The notes under the pieces were generated by a model. The model was not told the origin of the DNA. It saw nothing but the letters and a program-made list of their open reading frames with translations, and searched no databases. Made by a program: the position numbers and the translations under genes. A DNA stretch of 64,000 nt from Flavobacterium sp. 90 (lineage in GTDB: Bacteria; Bacteroidota; Bacteroidia; Flavobacteriales; Flavobacteriaceae), in NCBI RefSeq assembly GCF_004339525.1, contig NZ_SMGE01000001.1:5394001-5458000 (forward strand), given 5' to 3'. Positions 49,523-58,077 of the stretch are shown piece by piece. How positions within the stretch are numbered: the first letter of the stretch is position 1; each line of letters begins with the position of its first letter.

Positions 49523-50542
49523 ATGTTAAAACGATTTGTTTTACTTTTTTTTAGTTTAGTTTGTTCGGTTTCTTACGGGCAAATTGGTGGTCGATATACT
49601 TATCAGTTTTTAAATTTAACGACTTCACCACGACAAGCTGCATTGGGAGGTGAAACGATTACAATATACGATGAAGATGTGAATCAGGTAATGTCTAATC
49701 CGGCAGCTTTAAATGAAGATATGGATAACCATTTGGCAATGAATTATGGAAGTTACTACGGAGAAGCATCTTACGGAACTGCTTCGTACGCTTATACTTA
49801 CGATAGACATGTTCAGACATTTTATGCCGGAATGAGTTATGTAAACTATGGTTCATTTGAAGGATATGACGAAAACGGTCAGGCAACATCCAGTTTTTCA
49901 GGAAGCGAAGGCGCGCTATCACTGGGATACGCATATAATGTTCCTTTTACAGATTTGCATATTGGCGCTACAGCTAAGTTAATAACTTCAACTTTAGAAA
50001 GTTATAATTCAATTGGCGGCGCAATTGATGTGGGAATTATGTATCAAATTGAAAAAAATGATGTAAATTTGGCATTGGTATTTCGTAATATTGGTAGACA
50101 GTTTACAACATATTCTGGTATACAAGAAAATTTACCATTTGAAATCATTGCAGGAGTTTCTCAGGAATTAGAGCACGTTCCAATTCGTTGGCATCTTTCG
50201 TTAGAAAATTTGCAGCAATGGAATATTTCTTTTTCGAATCCCGTTCGCGGAGAAACCAACATTGATGGATCAACAAATGAAGAGAAGGTTTCGTTTGTAA
50301 ATAATGTTTTGCGACACGTTGTTTTCGGCGTGGAGCTATTCCCCAAAAGGGCATTTAATTTGCGTTTAGGATATAATTTTAGAAGAGGAGAAGAACTAAG
50401 AGTGGCGGATCAACGCAATTTCTCAGGAGTTTCATTAGGGTTTGGTTTAAAGATGAATAAATTAAAATTTAATTATTCATATTCCAGATATACATTGGCA
50501 GCAAATACGAGTCTTTTTGGTCTAATTTTAAATTTTCAATAG
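49523..50542 (+). CDS. porQ: Type IX secretion system protein PorQ
   Basis: A 339-residue outer-membrane beta-barrel with a signal peptide ending at SYGQ. The N-terminal YQFLNLTTSPRQAALGG, the SNPAALN segment and the terminal SLFGLILNFQ are features of PorQ, part of the PorU-PorV-PorQ-PorZ attachment complex that works on type IX cargo at the surface. A cargo protein with the matching sorting domain lies at 58078. It lies four bases before the first L,D-transpeptidase gene. Confidence 0.88.
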   Translation: MLKRFVLLFFSLVCSVSYGQIGGRYTYQFLNLTTSPRQAALGGETITIYDEDVNQVMSNPAALNEDMDNHLAMNYGSYYGEASYGTASYAYTYDRHVQTFYAGMSYVNYGSFEGYDENGQATSSFSGSEGALSLGYAYNVPFTDLHIGATAKLITSTLESYNSIGGAIDVGIMYQIEKNDVNLALVFRNIGRQFTTYSGIQENLPFEIIAGVSQELEHVPIRWHLSLENLQQWNISFSNPVRGETNIDGSTNEEKVSFVNNVLRHVVFGVELFPKRAFNLRLGYNFRRGEELRVADQRNFSGVSLGFGLKMNKLKFNYSYSRYTLAANTSLFGLILNFQ

Positions 50543-50546
50543 TTAT

Positions 50547-51149
50547 ATGAAAATATTTAGTTTGTTTTTGTTTATGACAGTAGGTTTTTTTACGGGTTCA
50601 AAACACTACTACAAAGAAGAAACTTCTATTACCACTGTGGAAATAGAGAGGATTAATACAAGAGTTAGCGAGATAAGAAACATGATGAGTATTGATCCCA
50701 AATACAATACTAAAATCGCTTTTTTTGTGGACATGAGAATACCATCTGGAAAGAATCGTTTTTTTGTTTACGACTTAGTAAATAATAAAATAATCGACCA
50801 GGGTCTTGTGGCACACGGTTCAGGATCTGAAACCGGAGTAAAAGGAAGTTTAAGATTTAGCAATACACCAAACTCAAACTGCACAGCTTTGGGCAGATAT
50901 TCTATCGAAAAATGTTATAAAGGATGTTTCGGGAAATCATATAAGCTAGAAGGTTTAGACGAAACAAACAATAATGCTTTAAAAAGAGCGATAGTGCTAC
51001 ATTATTATTCAGCGGTTCCTTATGAAGAGCAAGATTATTATATTAGTAATAGTCATGGCTGTCCAATGGTAAATGAGCAATTCTTCAAACGAATCGAAAA
51101 AATAATTGATAGTTCTAAGTCGAATATCATCTTAGATATTTATTACTAA
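50547..51149 (+). CDS. L,D-transpeptidase catalytic domain protein (paralogue 1)
   Basis: A 200-residue protein of the murein L,D-transpeptidase catalytic family (YkuD_2 type). An N-terminal hydrophobic segment (about 1-18) exports or anchors it. Catalytic Cys172 is in SHGCPMV and the conserved His152 in VLHYY; SGKNRFFVYDL and VAHGSGSETG shape the fold. It may cross-link or trim peptidoglycan. It follows porQ by four bases and is likely co-transcribed; a terminator follows. Confidence 0.82.
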   Translation: MKIFSLFLFMTVGFFTGSKHYYKEETSITTVEIERINTRVSEIRNMMSIDPKYNTKIAFFVDMRIPSGKNRFFVYDLVNNKIIDQGLVAHGSGSETGVKGSLRFSNTPNSNCTALGRYSIEKCYKGCFGKSYKLEGLDETNNNALKRAIVLHYYSAVPYEEQDYYISNSHGCPMVNEQFFKRIEKIIDSSKSNIILDIYY

Positions 51150-51186
51150 AATAACATTTCATACAATCTTATTATAATCAAGCTTT

Positions 51187-51220
51187 TGCTGTTGTTAATT
51201 TTTTCAACAGCATTTTTTTT
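51187..51220 (+). terminator. Terminator between the two L,D-transpeptidase genes
   Basis: TGCTGTTG (51187-51194) pairs with CAACAGCA (51205-51212), followed by eight T. Confidence 0.85.
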
Positions 51221-51249
51221 GAAATTATATTTTTCCACATTTAAATTTC
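51218..51249 (+). promoter_or_regulatory. Promoter of the second L,D-transpeptidase gene
   Basis: TTTG (51218-51221), 20-base spacer, TAAATTTC (51242-51249), one base off the -7 consensus. With the terminator just before, it separates the paralogues into two transcripts. Confidence 0.5.
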
Positions 51250-51273
51250 AGTTCGTCAAACAAATAGTTTAGT

Positions 51274-51876
51274 ATGAAGAAGTTTTTTTTCGCTTTTTTT
51301 GTTGCGCTGTTGTTTTTCATCGGATTTAAAATTCTCTGGAAAGACGAAAAAGTTATTTTATTAACTGAAAAGAAAATTGATATAACGCAAATTAATGAAG
51401 TCAAGAAAGTAATAAAGAGTAATTCGAAATATAATAATAGAATTGCGTTTTTTATTGATATGAAAATTCCTTCGGGTAAGAATCGCTTTTTTGTTTATGA
51501 TTTAAAAGAAAATAAAATTATAGACAGAGGTTTAGTTGCTCATGGTTCAGGATCTGAAACCGGTTTAAAAGGAAAACTAAGATTTAGTAATATTCCAAAT
51601 TCACTGAGTACGTCATTAGGGAAATATGCTATAGGAAATCATTATAACGGAAAATTCGGGAAGGCTTATAAACTATACGGATTGGACAAAACAAATAGTA
51701 ATGCATTTAAGCGGGATATTGTTTTTCATTACTACTTTGATGTTCCGTATAAAGAGAAAGATGGTTATATTTGCAACAGCTACGGCTGCCCTATGGTTAA
51801 TAAAAAATATTTTGACAGAATAGCAAAAATAATAGATAGCTCTGAATCAGATATTCTGATGAGTATTTATTATTAA
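51274..51876 (+). CDS. L,D-transpeptidase catalytic domain protein (paralogue 2)
   Basis: A 200-residue tandem paralogue of the preceding protein, the same length and alignable without gaps from about residue 50 to the end (for example IPSGKNRFFVYDL, LVAHGSGSETG). Catalytic Cys172 is in SYGCPMV and His152 in FHYY. The residue two before Cys is Tyr where paralogue 1 has His, which may alter activity or specificity. The N-terminal segment is a stronger membrane helix. The cmk gene follows after 47 bases. Confidence 0.82.
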   Translation: MKKFFFAFFVALLFFIGFKILWKDEKVILLTEKKIDITQINEVKKVIKSNSKYNNRIAFFIDMKIPSGKNRFFVYDLKENKIIDRGLVAHGSGSETGLKGKLRFSNIPNSLSTSLGKYAIGNHYNGKFGKAYKLYGLDKTNSNAFKRDIVFHYYFDVPYKEKDGYICNSYGCPMVNKKYFDRIAKIIDSSESDILMSIYY

Positions 51877-51923
51877 AATCAAAATTAAAGCACTAAAGAA
51901 ATTAAAATTTAAAAAATAAAAAA

Positions 51924-52616
51924 TTGAAAAAAATTACCATTGCAATTGATGGATTCTCATCAACAGGAAAGAGCACTTTGGCAAAACAATTAGCAAAAGA
52001 GTTAGAATATGTTTATGTAGATACCGGAGCAATGTACCGCGCTGTTACCTATTTCGCAATGCAGAATGAACTTATTAAAGCAGATTTTTTTGATAAAAAA
52101 AGCTTACTAGATTCACTTCCAAATATTCAATTAGAATTTAAGTTTAATGCTGATCTTGGTTTTGCTGAAATGTATTTGAATGGTGAAAATGTCGAAAAAC
52201 CAATTAGAACTATTGAGGTTTCTAATTTCGTAAGTAAAGTAGCCGAAGTTTCAGAAGTGCGTTCTAAATTGGTAGAACAACAACAAGAAATGGGAAAAAA
52301 CAAAGGTATTGTTATGGATGGAAGAGATATAGGAACTGTAGTTTTTCCAGATGCCGAACTTAAAATTTTCATGACTGCCAGTGCAGAAACGCGCGCACAA
52401 AGACGTTTTGATGAATTACAAGAAAAAGGCGATAATGTATCTTATGAAGATGTTTTGAAAAATGTTGTAGAGAGAGATCATATAGATACACACCGTGAAG
52501 ATTCTCCTTTAGTGATTGCAGATGATGCTATAGAAATAGATAATTCTTACCTTAATAGAGAAGAACAATTTTCGGCTGTTTTAGAATTAGTAAATGATGT
52601 TGTTAAAACTGTTTAA
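51924..52616 (+). CDS. cmk: Cytidylate kinase
   Basis: A 230-residue (d)CMP kinase, phosphorylating CMP and dCMP with ATP. The P-loop is GFSSTGKST (Lys16), followed by VDTGAMYRA and MDGRDIGTVVFPDA. The start codon is TTG at 51924: the conserved N-terminus KKITIAIDG begins right there and no ATG or GTG is available upstream in frame. Placement after porQ-linked genes is, as I recall, a common flavobacterial arrangement. Confidence 0.94.
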   Translation: MKKITIAIDGFSSTGKSTLAKQLAKELEYVYVDTGAMYRAVTYFAMQNELIKADFFDKKSLLDSLPNIQLEFKFNADLGFAEMYLNGENVEKPIRTIEVSNFVSKVAEVSEVRSKLVEQQQEMGKNKGIVMDGRDIGTVVFPDAELKIFMTASAETRAQRRFDELQEKGDNVSYEDVLKNVVERDHIDTHREDSPLVIADDAIEIDNSYLNREEQFSAVLELVNDVVKTV

Positions 52617-52684
52617 TTTTTTGTAGATATCATTTTTAATGGTAGTTTTACCGCTTCATTTTTACTAAAAGACAATTTCATCAT

Positions 52685-54061
52685 ATGGGAATTAAAAACA
52701 GGTTGATTATAATGAGCTTTCTTCAATTTTTTGTTTGGGGAGCGTGGCTTATAACAATTGGAAATTATTGGTTTGGTACTAAAAATTGGGAAGGAACTCA
52801 GTTTGGTCTTGTCTTCGGAACCATGGGAATTGCCTCTTTATTCATGCCTACATTAACAGGAATCATAGCTGACAGATGGATAAATGCTGAAAAATTATAT
52901 GGTTTTCTACATATAATATATGCAGTAGTTTTGTTTAGCATTGCACATGTAACAACTCCTGATAACTTTATTTACGTAATGTTTGCCGCAATGTGTTGCT
53001 ATATGCCAACAATTGCATTAAGTAATTCAATTTCGTACACTTCACTGAAATTAAACAATAAAAACATTGTAAAAGATTTTCCGCCAATTCGTGTTTGGGG
53101 AACTATTGGTTTTATTGCCGCAATGTGGATTACTAATTTAAGTGGAAGTAAAGCAACTGAATATCAGTTTTATATTGCTGGAATTGGTGCTTTGATTCTT
53201 GGGATTTATGCTTTTACATTACCAAAATGTGAACCACAACGTTTGACTAAAGAAGATGCTTCATTGACGGAAACGTTAGGATTAGAAGCTTTTAAATTAT
53301 TCGGAAATTATAAAATGGCTTTGTTTTTTGTGTTTTCTATGTTTTTAGGAGGCGCTTTGCAATTGACAAATGCTTATGGAGATGTGTTTTTAGATGAATT
53401 CAAGCATTTTCCAAAATATGCGGATTCATTCGTAATTCAATATTCAACTATTATTATGTCGATTTCTCAGGTTTCTGAGACCTTGTTTATCTTGGCAATT
53501 CCGTTTTTCTTAAGACGTTTTGGAATCAAACAAGTAATGTTGATTAGTATGTTGGCTTGGGTATTACGTTTTGGATTATTTGCTTTTGGAGATCCGGTTG
53601 GAGGATTATGGATGATTATTATGTCTTGTATCGTTTACGGAATGGCATTTGACTTCTTTAATATTTCAGGTTCTTTATTCGTAGAAAGTAATACAGATTC
53701 TAAAATTCGTTCATCTGCTCAAGGTTTGTTTATGATGATGACAAATGGAGTAGGAGCCGTTTTAGGAAGTTTGACTTCAGGTTGGGCAATTGATCGTTTC
53801 TTTACAAAATCATTTCACAATACAACTGAATTAGCAGGATTTTTACAAACTGACGCCACAAACTCTAAAATGTTAGATTTTGTAAAAGGTCAGGGAAATA
53901 CAATTTCTACAGACGGAATTTTTACCAATCCAATTTTGATGAAAGACTGGCACACAATCTGGTTATCATTCGCAGCTTATGCTTTGGTTATTGCAATTGC
54001 TTTTGCTGTTTTGTTTAAACATAAACATGATCCAAAAGAGATTGAGAATTTAAGTCATTAA
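52685..54061 (+). CDS. Nucleoside:proton symporter of the MFS (NupG-like)
   Basis: A 458-residue inner-membrane protein with about 12 helices. MSFLQFFVWGAWLITIGNYWF at the start and the NHS-family pattern through GTMGIASLFMPTLTGIIADRW and KIRSSAQGLFMMMTNGVGA identify a nucleoside permease related to NupG and XapB. It probably imports nucleosides for salvage, consistent with cmk upstream (69 bases away), although co-transcription is not proved. Confidence 0.88.
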   Translation: MGIKNRLIIMSFLQFFVWGAWLITIGNYWFGTKNWEGTQFGLVFGTMGIASLFMPTLTGIIADRWINAEKLYGFLHIIYAVVLFSIAHVTTPDNFIYVMFAAMCCYMPTIALSNSISYTSLKLNNKNIVKDFPPIRVWGTIGFIAAMWITNLSGSKATEYQFYIAGIGALILGIYAFTLPKCEPQRLTKEDASLTETLGLEAFKLFGNYKMALFFVFSMFLGGALQLTNAYGDVFLDEFKHFPKYADSFVIQYSTIIMSISQVSETLFILAIPFFLRRFGIKQVMLISMLAWVLRFGLFAFGDPVGGLWMIIMSCIVYGMAFDFFNISGSLFVESNTDSKIRSSAQGLFMMMTNGVGAVLGSLTSGWAIDRFFTKSFHNTTELAGFLQTDATNSKMLDFVKGQGNTISTDGIFTNPILMKDWHTIWLSFAAYALVIAIAFAVLFKHKHDPKEIENLSH

Positions 54062-54076
54062 AAATAAAATTATATA

Positions 54077-54115
54077 GAATCCCCTTTTTTAGCAATTAGA
54101 AATGGGGATTTTCTT
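54077..54115 (+). terminator. Terminator of the nucleoside permease gene
   Basis: AATCCCC (54078-54084) pairs with GGGGATT (54104-54110), with additional T/A pairs inward and a T-rich tail. Confidence 0.75.
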
Positions 54116-54132
54116 TTAATAAATGATATATA

Positions 54133-54375
54133 ATGATAGAAGTGTTTGTTAAAAAGTATTGGGATGAAGAAGATGTATTGTTCTATATTCATTTTCAAGA
54201 TGATGAAGCAGTAAGGCAAATTGAAGTTAAATCTGAAGAGAAAATATGTCTGACTTTAGAAGAACCAATAAAAGAAGAATCTATGTTGTATGATCAAAAG
54301 CTTTCTGAACTAGATTTAGAAGAATCTGATTTTATAACAGAGGAAGAATTTAATCAATTTTGGAAAAAAGCATAA
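54133..54375 (+). CDS. Small acidic protein of unknown function
   Basis: An 80-residue protein with a high share of Glu and Asp, beginning MIEVFVKKYWDEEDVLFYIHF and ending FNQFWKKA. No signal peptide, membrane segment or Cys pair is seen. The strand pattern at the start and the final FxxFW-type helix slightly resemble small immunity-type proteins, but I cannot confirm a family. It lies between a terminator and a pair of palindromes, so it is its own unit. Confidence 0.6.
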   Translation: MIEVFVKKYWDEEDVLFYIHFQDDEAVRQIEVKSEEKICLTLEEPIKEESMLYDQKLSELDLEESDFITEEEFNQFWKKA

Positions 54376-54383
54376 TGATGCAA

Positions 54384-54416
54384 ACCTTTGTCAAAGTTTA
54401 AAACTTTGAAAAAGGT
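54384..54416. repeat. Palindrome with ACCTTTGTCAAAGTTT arms
   Basis: Arms 54384-54399 and 54401-54416 around one base, one mismatch. It sits 15 bases before the CCCGACAGG palindrome, and both share the 16-1-16 plan. Confidence 0.7.
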
Positions 54417-54430
54417 AGAACGCGCACAGT

Positions 54431-54463
54431 AAACCCGACAGGTTTTTAAAACCTGTCGGGTTT
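54431..54463. repeat. Perfect palindrome with CCCGACAGG arms (copy 2)
   Basis: Perfect 16-base arms (54431-54446 and 54448-54463) around a single T. Same element as 20632-20662. Confidence 0.85.
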
Positions 54464-54531
54464 GTTGTTTTTTAAAGGCTTCTATTTAAATAAAAAGCAA
54501 TAACTTTATTCATCATTTTTAAAACAATACG

Positions 54532-55773
54532 ATGCAGAAAATTAAACTATTTGTGTTGCTATTATTTGGAACTTTTAGTTTTGCTCAAACTAAGGTTTTA
54601 TACAGCCAAAGTGTTGAAGCTTATAAAAGCAAAGATTATGCTTTGTTTTTGAAATTGGCAAAAGAATTAGATAGCATTCGTCCAATGCATCCAACGTTTA
54701 CTTATAATTTAGCTTCGGCATATTCATTAAATGGTAAAAAAGAGGAATCTTTAAAGGTTTTGAAAACTGTTGTTCTGGCAAATAACACTGTAGATTTCGA
54801 AGGCGATTCAGATTTTGAATCTATTAAAAACGAAAAAGGTTATAAGGATTTGTTAGAACTGAAAGTTTCTCAATCTAAAATAATAGAAAGCTCAAAAGAG
54901 AAAGTTAGTCTGTCTGAAAAAGATTTACATCCTGAAGGCTTGCTTTATCTAGAGAAACACAAACTTTGGCTGTCATCAAGTATTCGAAATAAAAAAGTAA
55001 TCTCTTTTGATGAAAAAGGCAATTGCTCTGATTGGTTTACAGATTGTTTGTATTCGGTGTTTGCAATAAAAGCAGATTATAAAGAGAAGTTTTTATGGAT
55101 AACTTGTTCAGCAATTCCTGAAATGAAGGGTTTTTCGAAAGAATTAGAAGGAAAAAGCGAGATTCTGAAAATTGATATTACAACGAGAAAACTGGTAAAA
55201 CGTTATACAATTGAGGGAAATCATGTTTTTGGCGATCTTGTAGTAACTAAAAACAATGATGTTTACATTTCGGATAGTGCTGAATCGATAATTTATAAAA
55301 TAGAAAATGAGTGTTTGATTTTATGGAAAGATCTTCGGAGAGAAGCTTTTAACCTGCAAGGAATTACTTTTAATAAGGACGAATCTAAGTTTTTTATTGC
55401 TGATTATTTAAAAGGAATTTTAGTGATAGATATAAAAAACCAAAAAGAAAATTGGATTGAATTCCCGATCGATGCTTCTAAAAAAGGAATTGACGGATTG
55501 GTTTTTTATAATAATTCATTAATAGCAATTCAGAATGGAGTAGTACCAATAAGAATCGTGCGTTACAAGCTGAACGAATCTCAAACTAAAATAATTGATT
55601 TTACGATTCTGGATAATAATAGACAAGTTTTTAATGAACCTACTTTGGCAACGTTAGTTAAAAATAAAATATATTTCTTCGCTAATTCTCCTTGGGAATT
55701 TTATGATAAGAATTTTCAATTGGACGAAAGTAAGTTTGAAAATCCAAAGTTGTTTGAGCTTAGTTTGGATTAG
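54532..55773 (+). CDS. Exported TPR plus SMP-30-like beta-propeller protein
   Basis: A 413-residue protein with signal peptide to about residue 18 (FSFAQ). Residues 20-100 look like TPR helices (FTYNLASAYSLNGKKEESLKVL). Residues 130-410 carry repeated blades such as LHPEGLLYLEKHKLW, DLVVTKNNDVYISDS and LQGITFNKDESKFFIADY, as in SMP-30/gluconolactonase-type six-blade propellers. Enzyme activity is uncertain. It stands alone between repeat elements. Confidence 0.7.
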   Translation: MQKIKLFVLLLFGTFSFAQTKVLYSQSVEAYKSKDYALFLKLAKELDSIRPMHPTFTYNLASAYSLNGKKEESLKVLKTVVLANNTVDFEGDSDFESIKNEKGYKDLLELKVSQSKIIESSKEKVSLSEKDLHPEGLLYLEKHKLWLSSSIRNKKVISFDEKGNCSDWFTDCLYSVFAIKADYKEKFLWITCSAIPEMKGFSKELEGKSEILKIDITTRKLVKRYTIEGNHVFGDLVVTKNNDVYISDSAESIIYKIENECLILWKDLRREAFNLQGITFNKDESKFFIADYLKGILVIDIKNQKENWIEFPIDASKKGIDGLVFYNNSLIAIQNGVVPIRIVRYKLNESQTKIIDFTILDNNRQVFNEPTLATLVKNKIYFFANSPWEFYDKNFQLDESKFENPKLFELSLD

Positions 55774-55806
55774 TTTTTTAATCACACAAAGATAGCCGCG
55801 AGTAGT

Positions 55807-55839
55807 AAACCTAATAGGTTTTTAAAACCTGTTAGGTTT
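55807..55839. repeat. Palindrome, variant copy 3 of the CCCGACAGG family
   Basis: Arms 55807-55822 and 55824-55839 around one base. Relative to copies 1 and 2, two base pairs have changed on both sides and one became a wobble. Confidence 0.8.
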
Positions 55840-55880
55840 GTTGTAATGAGATGCTTAAAAAACTAAAAAGATCTAATTTA

Positions 55881-55957
55881 GCCCCGATAGAGTTGTTATC
55901 CTTTTTCCGGCTTTTTAGACGGAAAAAGATATAGGCGAAAGCGGGAATGAAGCTCTT
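55881..55957 (-). repeat. Diverged reverse-strand relative of the CACAAAAGGAT repeat (copy C)
   Basis: On the minus strand it reads from GAGCTTCATTCCCGCT to ATCGGGGC, with a different central stem (CTTTTTCCG at 55901 with CGGAAAAAG at 55920). The gene-free stretch 55774-56162 also holds palindrome copy 3, the rpsA promoter and the rpsA leader. Confidence 0.55.
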
Positions 55958-56013
55958 GAAAAATCCTACAAGATCTGCTTCTGAACAAATGACTGATAAT
56001 CATTTAGAATTGT

Positions 56014-56044
56014 TTTGCTATTACAAATAAATGTATTAATTTTG
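56014..56044 (+). promoter_or_regulatory. rpsA promoter
   Basis: TTTG at 56014-56017, 19-base spacer, TAATTTTG at 56037-56044. It leaves a leader of about 110 bases. Confidence 0.75.
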
Positions 56045-56101
56045 CAAACCTTTTGGCAGAGAAGAGTTTCCATTAGGGATCAACTATTTATGTAAAACAA
56101 C

Positions 56102-56144
56102 TTCTGTTTTTTCTATCGCTTTGAGAAACTCAAGAAAAACAGAA
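56102..56144 (+). promoter_or_regulatory. Hairpin in the rpsA leader
   Basis: TTCTGTTTTT (56102-56111) pairs with AAAAACAGAA (56135-56144), with inner pair TTGAG/CTCAA (56121-56125 with 56129-56133). It lies 18 bases before the start codon and could mediate feedback by S1; this is inference. Confidence 0.45.
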
Positions 56145-56162
56145 TACAAATTTTTTATCAGC

Positions 56163-57941
56163 ATGTCTGAACAATTAAAATCACAAGAAGAGTTTTTAGC
56201 AAATTTTAACTGGCATAATTTCCAAGAAGGAATTGATGCAGTTGATGAGAAAAACTTACAAGAGTTTGAAGAACTAGTATCTAAAACTTTCATCGCTACA
56301 GATCAAGAAGAAGTAGTTGAAGGAGTTGTTGTTAGAATTACAGATAGAGACGTTATCGTTGATATCAATGCTAAATCTGAAGGTGTTATTTCTTTAAACG
56401 AGTTCCGTTACAACCCAAATTTAAAAGTAGGTGACAAAGTAGAAGTATTAATCGACATCCGTGAGGACAAAACAGGTCAATTAGTATTATCTCACAGAAA
56501 AGCACGTACTATTAAATCATGGGATAGAGTTATTTCTGCAAACGAAACAGGAGAAATCGTTAATGGTTTTGTAAAATGCAGAACTAAAGGTGGTATGATC
56601 GTTGACGTTTTCGGAATTGAAGCTTTCTTACCAGGATCTCAAATTGACGTTAAGCCAATTAGAGACTACGATGTATACGTAAACAAAATGATGGAATTCA
56701 AAGTGGTAAAAATTAACCACGAATTCAAAAACGTTGTTGTATCTCACAAAGCTCTTATCGAGGCTGATATTGAAGTACAGAAAAAAGAAATCATCGGTCA
56801 ATTACAAAAAGGACAAGTATTAGAAGGTGTTGTTAAAAACATTACTTCTTATGGTGTGTTTATTGACTTAGGTGGTGTTGATGGATTAATTCACATTACT
56901 GACCTTTCTTGGAGTAGAATCAACCACCCAAGTGAAGTTCTTGAATTAGACCAAAAATTAAACGTTGTAATCCTTGATTTCGATGATGAGAAAACAAGAA
57001 TTCAATTAGGATTGAAACAATTAAACGCTCACCCATGGGATGCTTTAGATGCTAATTTAACTATTGGTGATAAAGTAAAAGGTAAAGTAGTTGTAATCGC
57101 TGATTACGGTGCATTTATTGAAGTTGCTGAAGGTGTTGAAGGTTTAATCCACGTTTCTGAAATGTCATGGTCAACTCATTTACGTTCTGCTCAGGATTTC
57201 GTAAAAGTTGGAGATGTTGTTGAAGCTGTTATCTTAACTTTAGATAGAGATGACCGTAAAATGTCATTAGGTATCAAACAATTGACTCAAGATCCATGGA
57301 CTGATATTACATCTAAATACCCAGTAGGTTCTAAACATACAGGTATCGTTAGAAACTTTACAAACTTTGGTATTTTCGTAGAATTAGAAGAAGGAATTGA
57401 TGGATTAATCTACATTTCTGACCTTTCTTGGACTAAGAAAATCAAACACCCATCTGAATTTGTAAATGTTGGTGAAAAACTTGATGTAGTTGTATTAGAA
57501 TTAGATGTTGAAGGACGTAAATTATCTTTAGGTCACAAACAAACTACTGCTAATCCTTGGGATCAATACGAAGATTCTTTCGCTGTAGGAACTATCCACA
57601 ATGGTGAAATTTCTGAAATTGTTGACAAAGGAGCTACTGTAGAATTCGGAGATGATATCGTTGCTTTCATTCCTACTCGTCACCTTGAAAAAGAAGACGG
57701 AAAGAAATTGAAAAAAGGTGATACTGCTGATTTCAAAGTAATCGAATTCAACAAAGAATTCAAAAGAGTAGTTGCTTCTCACACTGCTATCTTCCGTGAA
57801 GAAGAAGAGAAAAACGTGAAAGCTGCAACTGAAAATACTTCATCTGCTTCATCTACAAATGCACCAGCTGCAACTTTAGGAGATAACAATGATGTATTAG
57901 CTGCATTAAAAGCTAAAATGGAAAAAACTGAGAAAAAATAA
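56163..57941 (+). CDS. rpsA: 30S ribosomal protein S1
   Basis: A 592-residue RNA-binding protein with six S1 domains, at about 50-120, 138-205, 222-292, 307-378, 394-465 and 480-550. Signature strands such as VVKNITSYGVFIDLGG and GVEGLIHVSEMSW recur in the central repeats. The C-terminus is a low-complexity Ala/Ser/Thr tail. The ATG at 56163 is preferred to an upstream TTG at 56121, which lies inside the leader hairpin. Codon use is more regular than in neighbours, as expected for high expression. Confidence 0.96.
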   Translation: MSEQLKSQEEFLANFNWHNFQEGIDAVDEKNLQEFEELVSKTFIATDQEEVVEGVVVRITDRDVIVDINAKSEGVISLNEFRYNPNLKVGDKVEVLIDIREDKTGQLVLSHRKARTIKSWDRVISANETGEIVNGFVKCRTKGGMIVDVFGIEAFLPGSQIDVKPIRDYDVYVNKMMEFKVVKINHEFKNVVVSHKALIEADIEVQKKEIIGQLQKGQVLEGVVKNITSYGVFIDLGGVDGLIHITDLSWSRINHPSEVLELDQKLNVVILDFDDEKTRIQLGLKQLNAHPWDALDANLTIGDKVKGKVVVIADYGAFIEVAEGVEGLIHVSEMSWSTHLRSAQDFVKVGDVVEAVILTLDRDDRKMSLGIKQLTQDPWTDITSKYPVGSKHTGIVRNFTNFGIFVELEEGIDGLIYISDLSWTKKIKHPSEFVNVGEKLDVVVLELDVEGRKLSLGHKQTTANPWDQYEDSFAVGTIHNGEISEIVDKGATVEFGDDIVAFIPTRHLEKEDGKKLKKGDTADFKVIEFNKEFKRVVASHTAIFREEEEKNVKAATENTSSASSTNAPAATLGDNNDVLAALKAKMEKTEKK

Positions 57942-57961
57942 TCTTAGTTTCCTCTAAATAG

Positions 57962-57992
57962 AAAGTCCCACAGTAATGTGGGACTTTTTTTT
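57962..57992 (+). terminator. rpsA terminator
   Basis: AAAGTCCCACA (57962-57972) pairs with TGTGGGACTTT (57977-57987), GTAA loop, T run. Confidence 0.95.
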
Positions 57993-58077
57993 GCGCTATA
58001 GTTTTTGTTTTAAGATATTTTAACAAATAAAGTTGTGTTATAATCTTAAAAAGTTATTTTTACTTAAAATTTCCTAT

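Noticed and set aside
54133..54375. The small acidic protein as a toxin-immunity protein
   Set aside because: Only a faint likeness in strand pattern; no toxin gene lies next to it.
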